Shown here: positions 1 through 9,249 of the stretch, in pieces
How positions within the stretch are numbered: position 1 is the stretch's first letter
Layout of the letters: every line of letters starts with the position of its first letter
From: Martelella sp. HB161492
Lineage (GTDB): Bacteria; Pseudomonadota; Alphaproteobacteria; Rhizobiales; Rhizobiaceae
Assembly: GCF_013184775.1 (NCBI RefSeq)
Contig: NZ_JAATVV010000007.1
Location: 62,001-126,000, forward strand
Length of the DNA stretch: 64,000 bases
Direction of reading: 5' to 3'
The notes under the pieces: model-generated
The model's database searches: none
The model's input: only the letters and a program-made list of their open reading frames with translations
What the model was told of the DNA's origin: nothing
Position numbers and translations under genes: made by a program

Positions 1-997
1 CATTGACCTCGGCACGGACATCAGCCGGGACCAGCTTGTCGTAATAGGAATTTTCCGAGATGCCGACGGCGCCATCGGCAAGCCCCAGCAGGATCGCCGA
101 ACCGTAGGGCGCGGTCCCCTTGATGGTCTCATCAAGCGCGGTCACCAGCGAATCACCGACCTTCTTTTCCACCGACGTGAAGATCACACTGGCCTGAGCC
201 GGATCAGAATCAGCGAAGATCATCGCCTGGTCGCTGTCAACGCCGACAGCAAGCTTGCCTTCGTCACGCGCGGCCTGAAGCGCGCCAACCCCGGTACCGC
301 CGGCAATCGGGAAGACGATATCTGCCCCTTGCGCGAACTGGGCCAGTGCCAGTTCCTTGCCCTTGGCCGGATCGGTGAAGGAGCCGGCAACCGAACGCAT
401 GACCTCGACATCCGGATTGGCAGCCTTGGCACCCTGTTCGAAACCAACGGCGAATTCGAGAACGGTGGAACCTTCAACGCCAAGAATTTCACCAAGCTTG
501 CCGGTCTTGGAAATCTTCGCGGCGGCATAGCCGGCAAGATAGGCTGCCGTCGAGGTGCGATACTGGATCGCCAGAACATTCGGATAGGCGCCACCGGAGA
601 AATCCGGCGCATCATCAAAGATGATGAACTTCTTTTCCGGATATTCATCGGCCAGCTCGGCAATATAACCGGTCATTTCCCAGGTTCCGGCGATGATGAC
701 GTCATAATCGCTGTCGGTGACATCGGCCAGCGCCGGCTGCCAGCGCGAGCGGTCAGATCCGGCCTCGATCACCGTTGCCTTGACCGGCAATTCGGTCTCG
801 GCCTTTTTCAGACCCGCAGCAGCGGAATCCAGAAAGCTCTTGTCGCCAAGCGTGCCATGCACCACGAAGGCGACCTTCAGCGGATTGTCGGCGGAATAGT
901 CTTCGGCCATCACGGCCGGTGCAGAAACCGAAAGGGCAAGGCCCGTGGCAAAGGCAAGCTTGCCGAATGCACGGCGGGTAAGGGAAGGAAGGCGCAT
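1..997 (-). CDS. BMP-family ABC transporter substrate-binding protein (3' end cut by window)
   Basis: This is the periplasmic binding component of an ABC importer of the BMP/PnrA class, which typically bind nucleosides. The reading frame is open from an ATG at 997 to the window edge, so the C-terminus is missing. The N-terminus is a secretion signal: MRLPSLTRRAFGKLAFATG, then a hydrophobic run ending VMAED. The mature part starts LKVAFVVHGTLGDKSF and contains the family's IIAGTW and FPIAGGTG segments. AGGAG lies just upstream of the ATG. It follows the amidohydrolase on the same strand, and a deaminase gene lies nearby, so a nucleoside or nucleobase ligand is inferred. The permease and ATPase genes would lie outside the window. 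Confidence 0.88.
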   Translation of the reverse strand, partial: MRLPSLTRRAFGKLAFATGLALSVSAPAVMAEDYSADNPLKVAFVVHGTLGDKSFLDSAAAGLKKAETELPVKATVIEAGSDRSRWQPALADVTDSDYDVIIAGTWEMTGYIAELADEYPEKKFIIFDDAPDFSGGAYPNVLAIQYRTSTAAYLAGYAAAKISKTGKLGEILGVEGSTVLEFAVGFEQGAKAANPDVEVMRSVAGSFTDPAKGKELALAQFAQGADIVFPIAGGTGVGALQAARDEGKLAVGVDSDQAMIFADSDPAQASVIFTSVEKKVGDSLVTALDETIKGTAPYGSAILLGLADGAVGISENSYYDKLVPADVRAEVN

Positions 998-1041
998 GCT
1001 GTTCTCCTTTATCGTATCGTCTTGTTGTCTTGCAGTCCCCT

Positions 1042-1061
1042 GAGACGGTCTGAGCCGTCTC
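1042..1061 (-). promoter_or_regulatory. Intercistronic hairpin between amidohydrolase and BMP gene
   Basis: Perfect 7-bp inverted repeat (GAGACGG / CCGTCTC) with a 6-base loop in the 105-base gap between the two genes. No T-run follows it on the minus strand, so it looks more like an RNA processing or stabilising hairpin than a terminator. Such hairpins often raise the level of a binding-protein mRNA over its operon partners; that role is inferred. Confidence 0.45.
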
Positions 1062-1102
1062 GACAATAAATATTCAGAGCCGCCCCTGATCGTCTCGAAA
1101 TA

Positions 1103-2455
1103 TCAGATCGCCGCGCGGGCAGTCTCCACACGCGTCCAGAAGCGCTCGTAGGTTGTCTCATATTCGCGGCGCAAGGTGGCAAGATCTTGCTTGATCAGCC
1201 GTTTTTCAACAACCAATGCCTCTCCAGCCACAAAAACATGGGAGACATCACGGCCGCTCCCCGAATAGACCAGAAGCGTCGCGATATCGGGAACCGGCGA
1301 ATAGCCGGGACCATTCATGTCGATGGCGATGATATCGGCGGCCTTGCCAGGCTCGAGCGAGCCCGTCTCGTGATCAAGGCCGAGCGCCCGGGCACCGTCA
1401 ATGGTTGCCATGCGCACCAGCTCGCGGCTCGAGATCGGCTGGGCAACGCCTTCGCGGTGCGATGCGGCAAGGCCTGCGACGCGCATTTCGGCGATCATGT
1501 CATAGGAATTATTGGCCGCGACATTATCCGTGCCAAGCGCCACGGTAATGCCGGCCGCGCGCAGTTCCTTCACCGGGCAGATGCCGGGCTTGCCGGACCG
1601 CAGCCCTGCAGTTGCGCAATGGGCGACAGACGCTGCAGGCGCCGCAGCAAAGATGGCGATATCCTCGGGCGAGAGATCCAGGCAATGGGCGGCATGGACA
1701 CGGCCATTGAAAAAGCCGTCGCGGTGCAGCGCCTCGGTCGCCGTCAGCCCGTAGCGCGCCATGGTTTCCGCATTATCCTCAGGCCCGGCGGCCATGTGCA
1801 GATGCATGCCGCAGCCATAGCGGATTGCCGTCTCGACCTCGGCGCGGATCAGATCCTCGCTATTGTCGACATAGGGCGCATGCGGGCCGAACCATGGCAC
1901 GATCCGCCCGCCGGCGCGCGACTGGCGCTCGATGAAGGCGGAGGCGGAGGCCAGTTCCCGCTCGCCGCGCTCCCTGTCGCCCAGCTGCACGATGCCATAG
2001 GCGATCACCGCGCGGATGCCGCTTTCATCAGCAGCCTCGGCGATCTCATCAGCAAAGAAATACTGCTCGCAGAAGGTCGTGGTTCCCGACAGCAGCATTT
2101 CCGCACAGGAAAGCGCGACAGACGGCTTGATATCGGCAGCCTCAAGCGAGAGCTCGGGCTCGCGCACCGAATTATACCAGCCCTCCATGGTCAACAGGCT
2201 GTGGCCCTCGGTATGGCCGCGAAACAGGATCATCGGCGAATGCGTGTGCGCATTGATCAGCCCCGGCATGACCAGATGGCCGGCAAGGGCAAAATGCTGG
2301 TCAAAACCTTCGGCAGCTGGCCTGGTTGCCAAGGGGCCAAGCCCGGTGATGCGACCATCGGTGAAGGAAATCCAGCCGCGCTCATAAACCGTATCGGTCT
2401 GATCAGCGGTCAGGATCGTCGTCTCGGAAAGCAGAACTGAAACCATATTCCCCAT
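1103..2455 (-). CDS. Metal-dependent amidohydrolase, TRZ/ATZ/MtaD-like
   Basis: A 450-aa protein of the amidohydrolase superfamily, in the branch holding S-adenosylhomocysteine/5'-methylthioadenosine deaminases, guanine deaminases and triazine hydrolases. Visible metal-site elements are NAHTH (His70, His72), MHLH (His218/His220), HAAHC (His254/His257) and LGTDN (Asp310). The usual HxxE general acid/base appears to be missing: three residues after His220 stands Ala223 in HMAAG. The start may be Met1 or Met4; Met4 has GGGGA very close upstream. It sits between a BMP binding protein and a divergent cytidine deaminase, which suggests a nucleobase or modified-nucleoside substrate. The exact reaction cannot be assigned. 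Confidence 0.82.
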   Translation of the reverse strand: MGNMVSVLLSETTILTADQTDTVYERGWISFTDGRITGLGPLATRPAAEGFDQHFALAGHLVMPGLINAHTHSPMILFRGHTEGHSLLTMEGWYNSVREPELSLEAADIKPSVALSCAEMLLSGTTTFCEQYFFADEIAEAADESGIRAVIAYGIVQLGDRERGERELASASAFIERQSRAGGRIVPWFGPHAPYVDNSEDLIRAEVETAIRYGCGMHLHMAAGPEDNAETMARYGLTATEALHRDGFFNGRVHAAHCLDLSPEDIAIFAAAPAASVAHCATAGLRSGKPGICPVKELRAAGITVALGTDNVAANNSYDMIAEMRVAGLAASHREGVAQPISSRELVRMATIDGARALGLDHETGSLEPGKAADIIAIDMNGPGYSPVPDIATLLVYSGSGRDVSHVFVAGEALVVEKRLIKQDLATLRREYETTYERFWTRVETARAAI

Positions 2456-2610
2456 TCTTTTTTTAGCGTTTCAGCTAGCGACTTATTGGCTCCCGCTTCC
2501 GGCTTGTCAAATCCTATTCCCCGCCCTATGCCTGAAAAATACGCTTGTTTTCGCAGCGCACACATGTCGCACGTTTTCATCAAGAAACCAGAATCCGGGA
2601 AGGTAGCCGC

Positions 2611-3570
2611 GTGAACCCGATTGCGCCCCCTGATAATAACCGCAAGAACCGTATCGCCGAGACTGAAGCCAATCATGGCCCGGCAATCCGCCAGGAGGCC
2701 GAAAGCCTCGCCGGCCGCGGCCGCGAAGCCCTGAAGACCAATGCCGGCAGCGTGGTTTCTGCCGCCGCGGCCCAGAAACTCTGCGACCGCTACGCCATCG
2801 ACGATATCGAATTTCTGATGGCCGTGCTCGTCGACACGGCGGCGCTGCGCGCGCGCCCTCCGATTTCCGGCTTTTTCGTCGGTGCGGTCGGGCTGGAAGC
2901 TGAGACCGGTAATCTGATTCTCGGCGGCAATCTCGAATTTCCCGGCACCCATCTCGGCTTTTCCGTCCATGGCGAGGGCTTTGTCGCCTCGCGCGCCTTT
3001 TCGCGCGGCACATCGGTGAAGACCATTGCGCTTTCGGGCGCCCACCCCTGCGGTCATTGCCGGCAATATCTGTCCGAATTCGCCGTTGGCTCCGATCTCA
3101 ATCTCATCGATCCGCTTGGCCACCGGTTGAAGCTTGCCGATCTCTATCCCTGGCCCTTTTCCCCCGAAGCACTGGATGAAAAGGGCGCCGAAGGCGGGCG
3201 GATCAACTTCCCCGATCTTGCCCTTGCCGGCGATGTTCGAGACACGGTCGCACCCGCCCTCCTCGAAGCCGGAAAGCGCGCGCACGCGCCCTATAGCCGC
3301 TCGCCGGGCGCGGTTGTCCTGGGCCTGAAAGGCGGCGCACTGATCACCGGCGCAACCATTGAAAGCGTGGCTTTCAACCCGACCATGCCGCCGCTGCAGG
3401 CCGCCCTTATCGACCTTCTGGCGCATGGTTTCGACTATAACGACATCGAGCATGCAGCCCTTGCCACCGTCACCGGCGGCCCGGTCGATTATGCCCGCTC
3501 GACGGCGGAACTGCTGAGCGTGCTCGCACCGCAGGCAAGCCTTGAAGTCCATAGCTGGAGCGGGCTATGA
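2611..3570 (+). CDS. cdd: Cytidine deaminase, long (E. coli-like dimeric) type
   Basis: Hydrolytic deamination of cytidine or deoxycytidine to uridine in pyrimidine salvage. Zinc-site residues are visible: His120 and Glu122 in SVHGEG, Cys147 and Cys150 in HPCGHC. The length of 319 aa fits the two-domain dimeric class (E. coli about 294 aa) rather than the short tetrameric class; the C-terminal half from about residue 210 is the degenerate second domain. I chose the GTG at 2611, preceded by GGGAAGG, because residues upstream of it do not resemble the family. The next gene overlaps its stop by ATGA, so the two are translationally coupled. The gene is divergent from the amidohydrolase. Confidence 0.88.
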   Translation: MNPIAPPDNNRKNRIAETEANHGPAIRQEAESLAGRGREALKTNAGSVVSAAAAQKLCDRYAIDDIEFLMAVLVDTAALRARPPISGFFVGAVGLEAETGNLILGGNLEFPGTHLGFSVHGEGFVASRAFSRGTSVKTIALSGAHPCGHCRQYLSEFAVGSDLNLIDPLGHRLKLADLYPWPFSPEALDEKGAEGGRINFPDLALAGDVRDTVAPALLEAGKRAHAPYSRSPGAVVLGLKGGALITGATIESVAFNPTMPPLQAALIDLLAHGFDYNDIEHAALATVTGGPVDYARSTAELLSVLAPQASLEVHSWSGL

Positions 3571-4310
3571 GCAGCTTTCTCGAGGCCTCCAGGGCAAGCT
3601 GGCCGGAGATCGAAACTGCAGTCGCAGCAGGTGCGCTTGCCGTCGTTGCCGTTGGCGCCTGCGAACAGCATGGCGCCCATCTGCCGCTCATCACCGATAC
3701 GGTGATGGCCGAGGGCGTTGCCCGCGAAATCGCCCGCCGCGAAGGCGCAGTTCTGCTGCCGCCTGTCACCTATGGCGAGGCCTGGAACAATGAGGCCTTT
3801 CCCGGCACGATTTCGCTTTCGCCCGAAACGCTGCAGGCGATGATTTTCGATATCGGCGCGGGCGTGAAGCGGATCGGCTTTTCCGCGCTCATTACCGTCA
3901 ACGGCCATTTCGGCAATCGCGAGCCGATCGCGCTGGCCGCCCGCAGGCTCAATAACATCCATAACCTGCCGGTTCTCTCGCTGGATTATCCCGGGCTGGA
4001 CGCGCTCTGTGCCGACGTTCTCGACAGCAAGCCTGCCGGTTTCGGATTCATGCATGCCGACGAGATGGAAACATCCTTCATGCTGGCCCTGGCCCCCGAC
4101 AGTGTGCGCATGGACAGGGCCGAAGCCGAATATCCCGACTTCCCGCCCACCTTCGGCATGGAGCCGATGCAGCTGCGCGATTTCAACAGCTCCGGCGTTT
4201 TCGGCGATCCGCGTCCGGCAACGGCTGAAAAAGGCCGCCGTCTGATTGATGGCGTCGTTGCCGAGAGCCTCCGCCAGATCAGCCTGTTCAGAACACGGCA
4301 CGGCATCTGA
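3567..4310 (+). CDS. Creatininase-family amidohydrolase
   Basis: A 247-aa metal-dependent hydrolase of the creatininase superfamily, which also includes the FAPy deformylase ArfB and MftE. Family motifs are seen: EQHGAHLP (Glu33, His35), a TDT motif with Asp44, NGHFGN (His113) and HADEMETS (His163, Glu168). The first codon overlaps the cdd stop (ATGA), so it is made together with cytidine deaminase. That makes ordinary creatinine metabolism unlikely. Hydrolysis of a cyclic amide or formamide derived from a nucleobase fits the context better. The substrate is an inference only. A shared terminator-type hairpin follows at 4320. Confidence 0.82.
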   Translation: MSSFLEASRASWPEIETAVAAGALAVVAVGACEQHGAHLPLITDTVMAEGVAREIARREGAVLLPPVTYGEAWNNEAFPGTISLSPETLQAMIFDIGAGVKRIGFSALITVNGHFGNREPIALAARRLNNIHNLPVLSLDYPGLDALCADVLDSKPAGFGFMHADEMETSFMLALAPDSVRMDRAEAEYPDFPPTFGMEPMQLRDFNSSGVFGDPRPATAEKGRRLIDGVVAESLRQISLFRTRHGI

Positions 4311-4319
4311 ACAAAAAAA

Positions 4320-4345
4320 GGCCCCCGCGTTTCAGCGCGAGGGCC
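4320..4345 (-). terminator. Rho-independent terminator for glyS (bidirectional shape)
   Basis: Ten-base stem (GGCCCCCGCG with CGCGAGGGCC, one C/A mismatch) around the loop TTTCAG, between convergent creatininase and glyS genes. On the minus strand it is followed by TTTTTTTG, so it is a strong terminator for glyS; on the plus strand the following sequence is less U-rich. Confidence 0.85.
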
Positions 4346-4370
4346 CTGTCATTTCAGCCGGGAACGGCAA

Positions 4371-6485
4371 TCAGCCGGAGATCTTCGAGAAATCGGCAAC
4401 CTTCTCCGTCGCCTGGCGGATCATGGCAAGCAGTGCGAGGCGGTTGGCACGCACGGCCTCATCATCAGCATTGACCAGAACATCGGTGAAGAAGGCATCG
4501 ACCGGTGCACGCAGGGCAGAAAGCGCCTCCATGGCATGGAAGAATTCTTCCGCCGCCGCCGCTTTCTCAGCCGCCGCAGAAGCCGACAGGATCGCCTCAT
4601 AAAGCGCCTTTTCAGCCGGAACCTCAAACAGCGCCGGATCGACCTTTTCGGCCACCTTCGTCTTCTTCTTTTCTTCCGCTGCCAAAAGCTGGCTGGCGCG
4701 CTTTTCACCGGCCAGCAGGTTCTGCCCGTCTTCCGAATCGAGGAATTTGGTCAAGGCCTCAACCCGGCGCGCCACGACTTCCAGATCATCGGCATCCCCG
4801 GTCAGCACCGCATCGATCAGATCATACCGCGCGCCCATGTCGCGCAGATAGACCTTGAAGCGGTCATGGAAGAAGGACAGCAGATCGCGATCGTCAAACA
4901 CCGAAAGCAGCTTCAGCCGGACACCGCGTTCCAGAATGATGCGGATGACGCCGAGAGCGGCGCGACGCAGCGCGAAAGGATCGCCCGAGCCGGTCGGCTT
5001 TTCACCGATCGACCAGAAACCGGTCAGCGTATCGAGCTTGTCGGCCAGCGCCACCGTGAGCGAGACCTTGCCGCGCGGCACGACATCGGAGGGACCGAGC
5101 GGCTTGTAATGCTCCTCGATCGCGGCGGCGACATCGTCGCTCTCGCCCTGGAGGCTCGCATATTTGCGGCCCATCAGGCCCTGAAGCTCGGGAAATTCAC
5201 CAACGGCCTCGGTGCGAAGATCCGCCTTGGCCAGCACGACGGCACGGTCAACCTCTGCCGCATCGGCACCAACGACCGGCGCCAGCTTGCCGGCAAGCGC
5301 GCGGATGCGCTCAATGCGCTGGCCCTGCGTGCCGAGCTTGGCATGGAAGGTCACGTTCAGTGCATCGAGCTTGGCCATGCGCTGATCGAGCGGCTTTTTC
5401 AGGTCGAGCCCGAATTTGGCCGCCGAAGCTTCGAGCGTCTTCAAGTCGGGCAGGTCGCGTTGATCCATGTGCCAGAAATGCAGGCCATCGGAGAGGCGCG
5501 AGCGCACCACCTTGCCATTGCCATGGCGGATTTCCGCACCGCCATCGGAGGCGGCGATATTGGCGACCAGAATGAACTTGTTGGAGAGCTTCTCCTCACC
5601 CTGCACGCGGGTGACGAAGCATTTCTGGTTGGTCTTGATCGTCAGCCGGGTGATCTCGTCCGGAATTGCCAGGAATTCCGCCTCGAATTCGCCAAGCAGA
5701 ACCTGCGGATATTCGACAAGGCCCGACACTTCATCGAGCAATGCCGCATCTTCCACCAGTTCCAGCCCGTTGGCAAAGGCGAGATTGGCAGCATCGTCCG
5801 CAATCACATGCTTGCGGCGCTCGGCATCGAGAATGACGCAGGCCTTCTCAAGCCCTGAGACATAATCGTCGAAACGGCGCACGGCAAAGCCTTCCGGCGC
5901 GTGGAAGCGGTGGCCATAGGTGATGTTGGAGGCGACAATGCCATCGATCTCGAAATCGATGACCTCGGTCTCCTCGATCTCGGTGCCAAAGGTGCAGACA
6001 ATCGACTGCAGGGGACGCACCCAACGCAGCGCACCGGGATTGACCGACTGCGCACCCCAGCGCATCGATTTCGGCCAGGGAAAATTGCGGATGATGCCCG
6101 GCATGATGGCGCGGATGATATCGCGCGCGTCCTGACCGGGCTTTTCGATGATGGCGACGTAGAAATCGCCCTTCTTCGGGTCCGACTGGATCTTTGCCTC
6201 GGAAATATCGGCAAGACCGGCGCCGCGCAGAAAGCCTTCCAGCGCCTTTTCCGGTGCGCCGACGCGCGGGCCCTTACGTTCCTCGCGCACATCAGCGGAC
6301 CGTGCCGTCAGCCCCTTGATATGCAGCGTCAGCCGGCGCGGCGTCCAGTATTCCTTGGCGCCCTCATAGGTCAGACCCTGATCGACAAGCTGATCGGTGA
6401 CGAGCTTCTTCAGATCGCCTGCAGCTTTCTGCTGCATGCGGGCCGGAATTTCCTCGGAGCGAAGTTCAAGCAATAAGTCGGGCAT
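4371..6485 (-). CDS. glyS: Glycine--tRNA ligase beta subunit
   Basis: Large subunit of the bacterial alpha2beta2 glycyl-tRNA synthetase, which charges tRNA-Gly in the cytoplasm. At 704 aa it matches the family's usual length. The start [17 protein letters not shown] is the signature N-terminus of GlyS, and the C-terminal 150 residues are the anticodon-binding region. The ATG at 6485 is the only sensible start, though its ribosome site is weak (GAAG). The alpha subunit glyQ lies about 4.7 kb upstream on the same strand. LemA, an EPSP synthase and a DUF2207 gene lie between them on the same strand, with one opposite-strand gene. The two subunits are therefore probably not made from a simple bicistronic message. 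Confidence 0.97.
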   Translation of the reverse strand: MPDLLLELRSEEIPARMQQKAAGDLKKLVTDQLVDQGLTYEGAKEYWTPRRLTLHIKGLTARSADVREERKGPRVGAPEKALEGFLRGAGLADISEAKIQSDPKKGDFYVAIIEKPGQDARDIIRAIMPGIIRNFPWPKSMRWGAQSVNPGALRWVRPLQSIVCTFGTEIEETEVIDFEIDGIVASNITYGHRFHAPEGFAVRRFDDYVSGLEKACVILDAERRKHVIADDAANLAFANGLELVEDAALLDEVSGLVEYPQVLLGEFEAEFLAIPDEITRLTIKTNQKCFVTRVQGEEKLSNKFILVANIAASDGGAEIRHGNGKVVRSRLSDGLHFWHMDQRDLPDLKTLEASAAKFGLDLKKPLDQRMAKLDALNVTFHAKLGTQGQRIERIRALAGKLAPVVGADAAEVDRAVVLAKADLRTEAVGEFPELQGLMGRKYASLQGESDDVAAAIEEHYKPLGPSDVVPRGKVSLTVALADKLDTLTGFWSIGEKPTGSGDPFALRRAALGVIRIILERGVRLKLLSVFDDRDLLSFFHDRFKVYLRDMGARYDLIDAVLTGDADDLEVVARRVEALTKFLDSEDGQNLLAGEKRASQLLAAEEKKKTKVAEKVDPALFEVPAEKALYEAILSASAAAEKAAAAEEFFHAMEALSALRAPVDAFFTDVLVNADDEAVRANRLALLAMIRQATEKVADFSKISG

Positions 6486-6658
6486 GACGGGCTTCTATCG
6501 TGTTCACAAAATGATCGTGACGGGGTGTTAGCAAGTCGGCACGCAAAAGTCATCCGGCAATGCGGGTTTTCGCGCTCCGGCCGGAGAAGAACCGCAATCA
6601 TGCCCGCAAATCACCCGATTTGGCGGCAAGTCTGGGTTAGGGAGAAGGAGACCGACCC

Positions 6659-7243
6659 ATGAACACGCTTTCCGTCCTGCCGCTGATCCTGATATCCGGC
6701 GCATTTGCCGATGCGGTACGCGCCGCTCCGGCGCTGCCTGAGGGAAGCTATCGCAGTCACTGCATGCCAATCGGCAAGGATGGCCGCCACGGCTTCATTG
6801 CCGGGGTGACGATCGAAGGGCGGAAGCTGACCGCAACAGCCCAGAACTACGCCCACAGCAACTGCGATATACCGACGGTCCGGCTTTCATACGAGGGCGC
6901 GCTCGCCGAGATCGCAGAGGCAGAGGGACAGCGGATCGATTTTGTTCAGAAAACCGGACCGTTCAATTACACGCTGTTGTCGGATGACATTACCGCCTAC
7001 TACAACAAGAACAGCGCCACCGCCGGATGCGGCATTGATGACTGGCAGACCGATGTTCCGCGCAATGTCGCTGGCCGCACCTGCGCGCCATTTGCCTTTC
7101 CGTCAGAAGGAACGCTCTTGAAGGACAGTGTCTGGTCCGATGACGACGGCATTACCTTCGCTCGCCTGCCCCTGGACTGGTCCACACGCGAAACCTATCC
7201 GGAAACACCGTCTGCCATCCACTTCCTGCGCATCGAAGACTGA
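6659..7243 (+). CDS. Secreted protein of unknown function, four cysteines
   Basis: A 194-aa protein that I do not recognise. The first 23 residues form a probable Sec signal peptide (MNTLSVLPLILISG..., ending VRAA). The mature part has four cysteines (35, 69, 124, 142), consistent with two disulphides in the periplasm, and no further membrane segment. A good ribosome site (GGGAGAAGGAG) precedes the ATG, which supports it as real. It is the only plus-strand gene inside the glyQ-glyS interval; it runs divergently from glyS and convergently with the DUF2207 gene, whose stop codon is 7 bases away. No function is assigned. Confidence 0.72.
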   Translation: MNTLSVLPLILISGAFADAVRAAPALPEGSYRSHCMPIGKDGRHGFIAGVTIEGRKLTATAQNYAHSNCDIPTVRLSYEGALAEIAEAEGQRIDFVQKTGPFNYTLLSDDITAYYNKNSATAGCGIDDWQTDVPRNVAGRTCAPFAFPSEGTLLKDSVWSDDDGITFARLPLDWSTRETYPETPSAIHFLRIED

Positions 7244-7249
7244 GCGAGC

Positions 7250-9238
7250 TTACCAGCCGCCACCGCCGCCACCGCCGCCACCACCGCCCGAAAAGCCGCC
7301 GCCGGAGGAAAATCCGGAGGAGGAGGTGTTCTGTGTCGGCATGGATGACGACATGGTCGAGGCCATGGAGGAAGAGAAGGCGCCGATCTGGTCCGACAGG
7401 TGATGATGGCTGAAATCGCCATGATACCAGTAAGGCGAATAATAGCTGGCCGTGCCTGCGGCAACGGCGGCCGAAAGCCAGATGTCGAAGGTCTTCGACC
7501 AGGGCTTTTCCAGGCCAAGCGCGACGGCATAGGGAAGCAGAGTTTCGAAATGCTGGGGCGACATTTTCGGCGCACCCGCCATGTTCATCCGGTCGGCTTC
7601 CGCCAGCGCCAGATATTGCTTCAGCCCGGCAATCTCATCCATCTTCTTCCGCCCTGCAGGCGTCGGCGCCCCCATCAGCGTGAAGAAGACAAGGTTCATC
7701 AGCACGATGCCGCCAATGGTGACAATCACGGCCCAGTCCTCACCGAAAAGCTGATCGGAGAAGAAAGTGAGCATGATGCCGCCAATCGTATGGATGGCGA
7801 AGAAACCGCCAAAGGCGATCAGCAAAAGCAGCCTCACCACCAGGAATGCGCTGTTGTTGCGCCGGCTGAAGCTTTTCGAGATCGCCGTCGCAAACAGGCC
7901 GACAAAAATCGCCATGAAGATCGACAGAAACAGGATCGGGATCACCGTATCGCTGATCGTGCCAAAGGCCAGAAGCGCAATCACCGAAATGACAGACAAC
8001 ACCAGCCCACCGCCGATATAGCCGCCATTGGTGACGAAATATTCGCCGCGATGCTCGCCGGTAATGGCCCCGGTAAAGGCGCTCGCCATGGCCGAAACCG
8101 AGCTTGAATGCGCCTTGTCGATGGTGAAGACACCACCGACATTATCAATATCCTTCAGCACGGCGCGCTGGCCGGACGGCAGGCTCGGATCGAAAGATTT
8201 ATCCGTGCGGGTGATCCGCATGCCCTTTTTCGGCTCGTCAATGGTGACAAAACCCTTGACGGCCAGATCGATCACGGTTGCAGCAATGGCATCGAAACGG
8301 TGCGACCCGAAGCCTTGATGCTCGACATAGGCGACCAGCCCCGGCGACAGCCCTTCGGGCGGCTCCCAGCGCGGCACGACAACGCCCGGCCTGGGATCGC
8401 GGCCGACCCGCAGCCAGAAAATCATATAATAGGCGAAGACCAGAATGAGGCCGCCAAAGCCGATGAAATAATTGCGATAATCGGCAAAGAACCACGAGGC
8501 GCTTGTCGTCGATGATGGCCCGGTGATCGCCCCTTTCGGGATGGCGACCACAACGGAAAGCCCCTCTTCCGGCGAAAGCGGCGCCGTGGTGGTGACGGTG
8601 ACGACATTGCCGTTCAGGCGCGCGCGCGCCGCCTTGCCAGTGGCGCCGTAATCTCCGGTGAAGAAATCCGTCTTCAGCGGCGTCACCCCCTCCGGCAGAC
8701 GGATGACCGCCGTGGCGGTTTCAATCGGGTAGGCCCAGAAATTGCCGGTGGCATTCCAGTAGACCTCGTCATGATCACTGAAGGCGCGCAGCTGGCGGTC
8801 GGTGTCATAGGTCAGCACATAGGTGTGGTCACCGGGCGGCAGCATGCGATCGGCAGAACCGATATAGATCCGGATGCCCCCGGAAATGCTTTCCGTGTGC
8901 CACGCGACCGCCTGGCCATCCAGCGTGACCGATTTCAGATCAAAGGTCACCGAACCGCTACGACCATTCTCCGCCCGGAACTTCAGCGGAAAATCGCGAT
9001 AGATGCCATGGCGGATCTGATCACCTTCGCTATGAACGGCAATCGTTTCGGTGACATCAAAAAGGCCGGATGGCTCGACCGTCACATCCGAGGTAAAACT
9101 GTTGATCACCTCGGCAGCCCGTGCCGGCAGAACCGGTGCCAGCATCAGCGCCAGCAAAAGAACCGCCGGCGCCACCAGCCGCATCATCTCCCGCACCAGC
9201 AGGTCCGAGGCATTTCTGTTCCGGTCTGCTGTCGCCAT
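7250..9238 (-). CDS. DUF2207 family membrane protein
   Basis: A 662-aa predicted membrane protein of the DUF2207 family (YciQ-like). It begins with a signal peptide (LVAPAVLLLALMLAP...ARAAEV), followed by an extracytoplasmic beta-rich domain to about residue 245. A membrane segment around GFGGLILVFAYYMIFWL comes next, then a cytoplasmic domain and paired membrane helices between about 400 and 510. The C-terminus is the family's glycine-rich tail ending in W. DUF2207 and LemA genes usually adjoin; here an EPSP synthase gene lies between them. The gene starts 11 bases after the aroA stop, so translation is probably coupled. The biological role of the family is unknown. Confidence 0.85.
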   Translation of the reverse strand: MATADRNRNASDLLVREMMRLVAPAVLLLALMLAPVLPARAAEVINSFTSDVTVEPSGLFDVTETIAVHSEGDQIRHGIYRDFPLKFRAENGRSGSVTFDLKSVTLDGQAVAWHTESISGGIRIYIGSADRMLPPGDHTYVLTYDTDRQLRAFSDHDEVYWNATGNFWAYPIETATAVIRLPEGVTPLKTDFFTGDYGATGKAARARLNGNVVTVTTTAPLSPEEGLSVVVAIPKGAITGPSSTTSASWFFADYRNYFIGFGGLILVFAYYMIFWLRVGRDPRPGVVVPRWEPPEGLSPGLVAYVEHQGFGSHRFDAIAATVIDLAVKGFVTIDEPKKGMRITRTDKSFDPSLPSGQRAVLKDIDNVGGVFTIDKAHSSSVSAMASAFTGAITGEHRGEYFVTNGGYIGGGLVLSVISVIALLAFGTISDTVIPILFLSIFMAIFVGLFATAISKSFSRRNNSAFLVVRLLLLIAFGGFFAIHTIGGIMLTFFSDQLFGEDWAVIVTIGGIVLMNLVFFTLMGAPTPAGRKKMDEIAGLKQYLALAEADRMNMAGAPKMSPQHFETLLPYAVALGLEKPWSKTFDIWLSAAVAAGTASYYSPYWYHGDFSHHHLSDQIGAFSSSMASTMSSSMPTQNTSSSGFSSGGGFSGGGGGGGGGGGW

Positions 9239-9249
9239 GGTCGCTGTCC

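Noticed and set aside
7256-7320. CCGCCACC-type tandem repeat
   Set aside because: It is the coding sequence of the glycine-rich DUF2207 C-terminus, common in that family.
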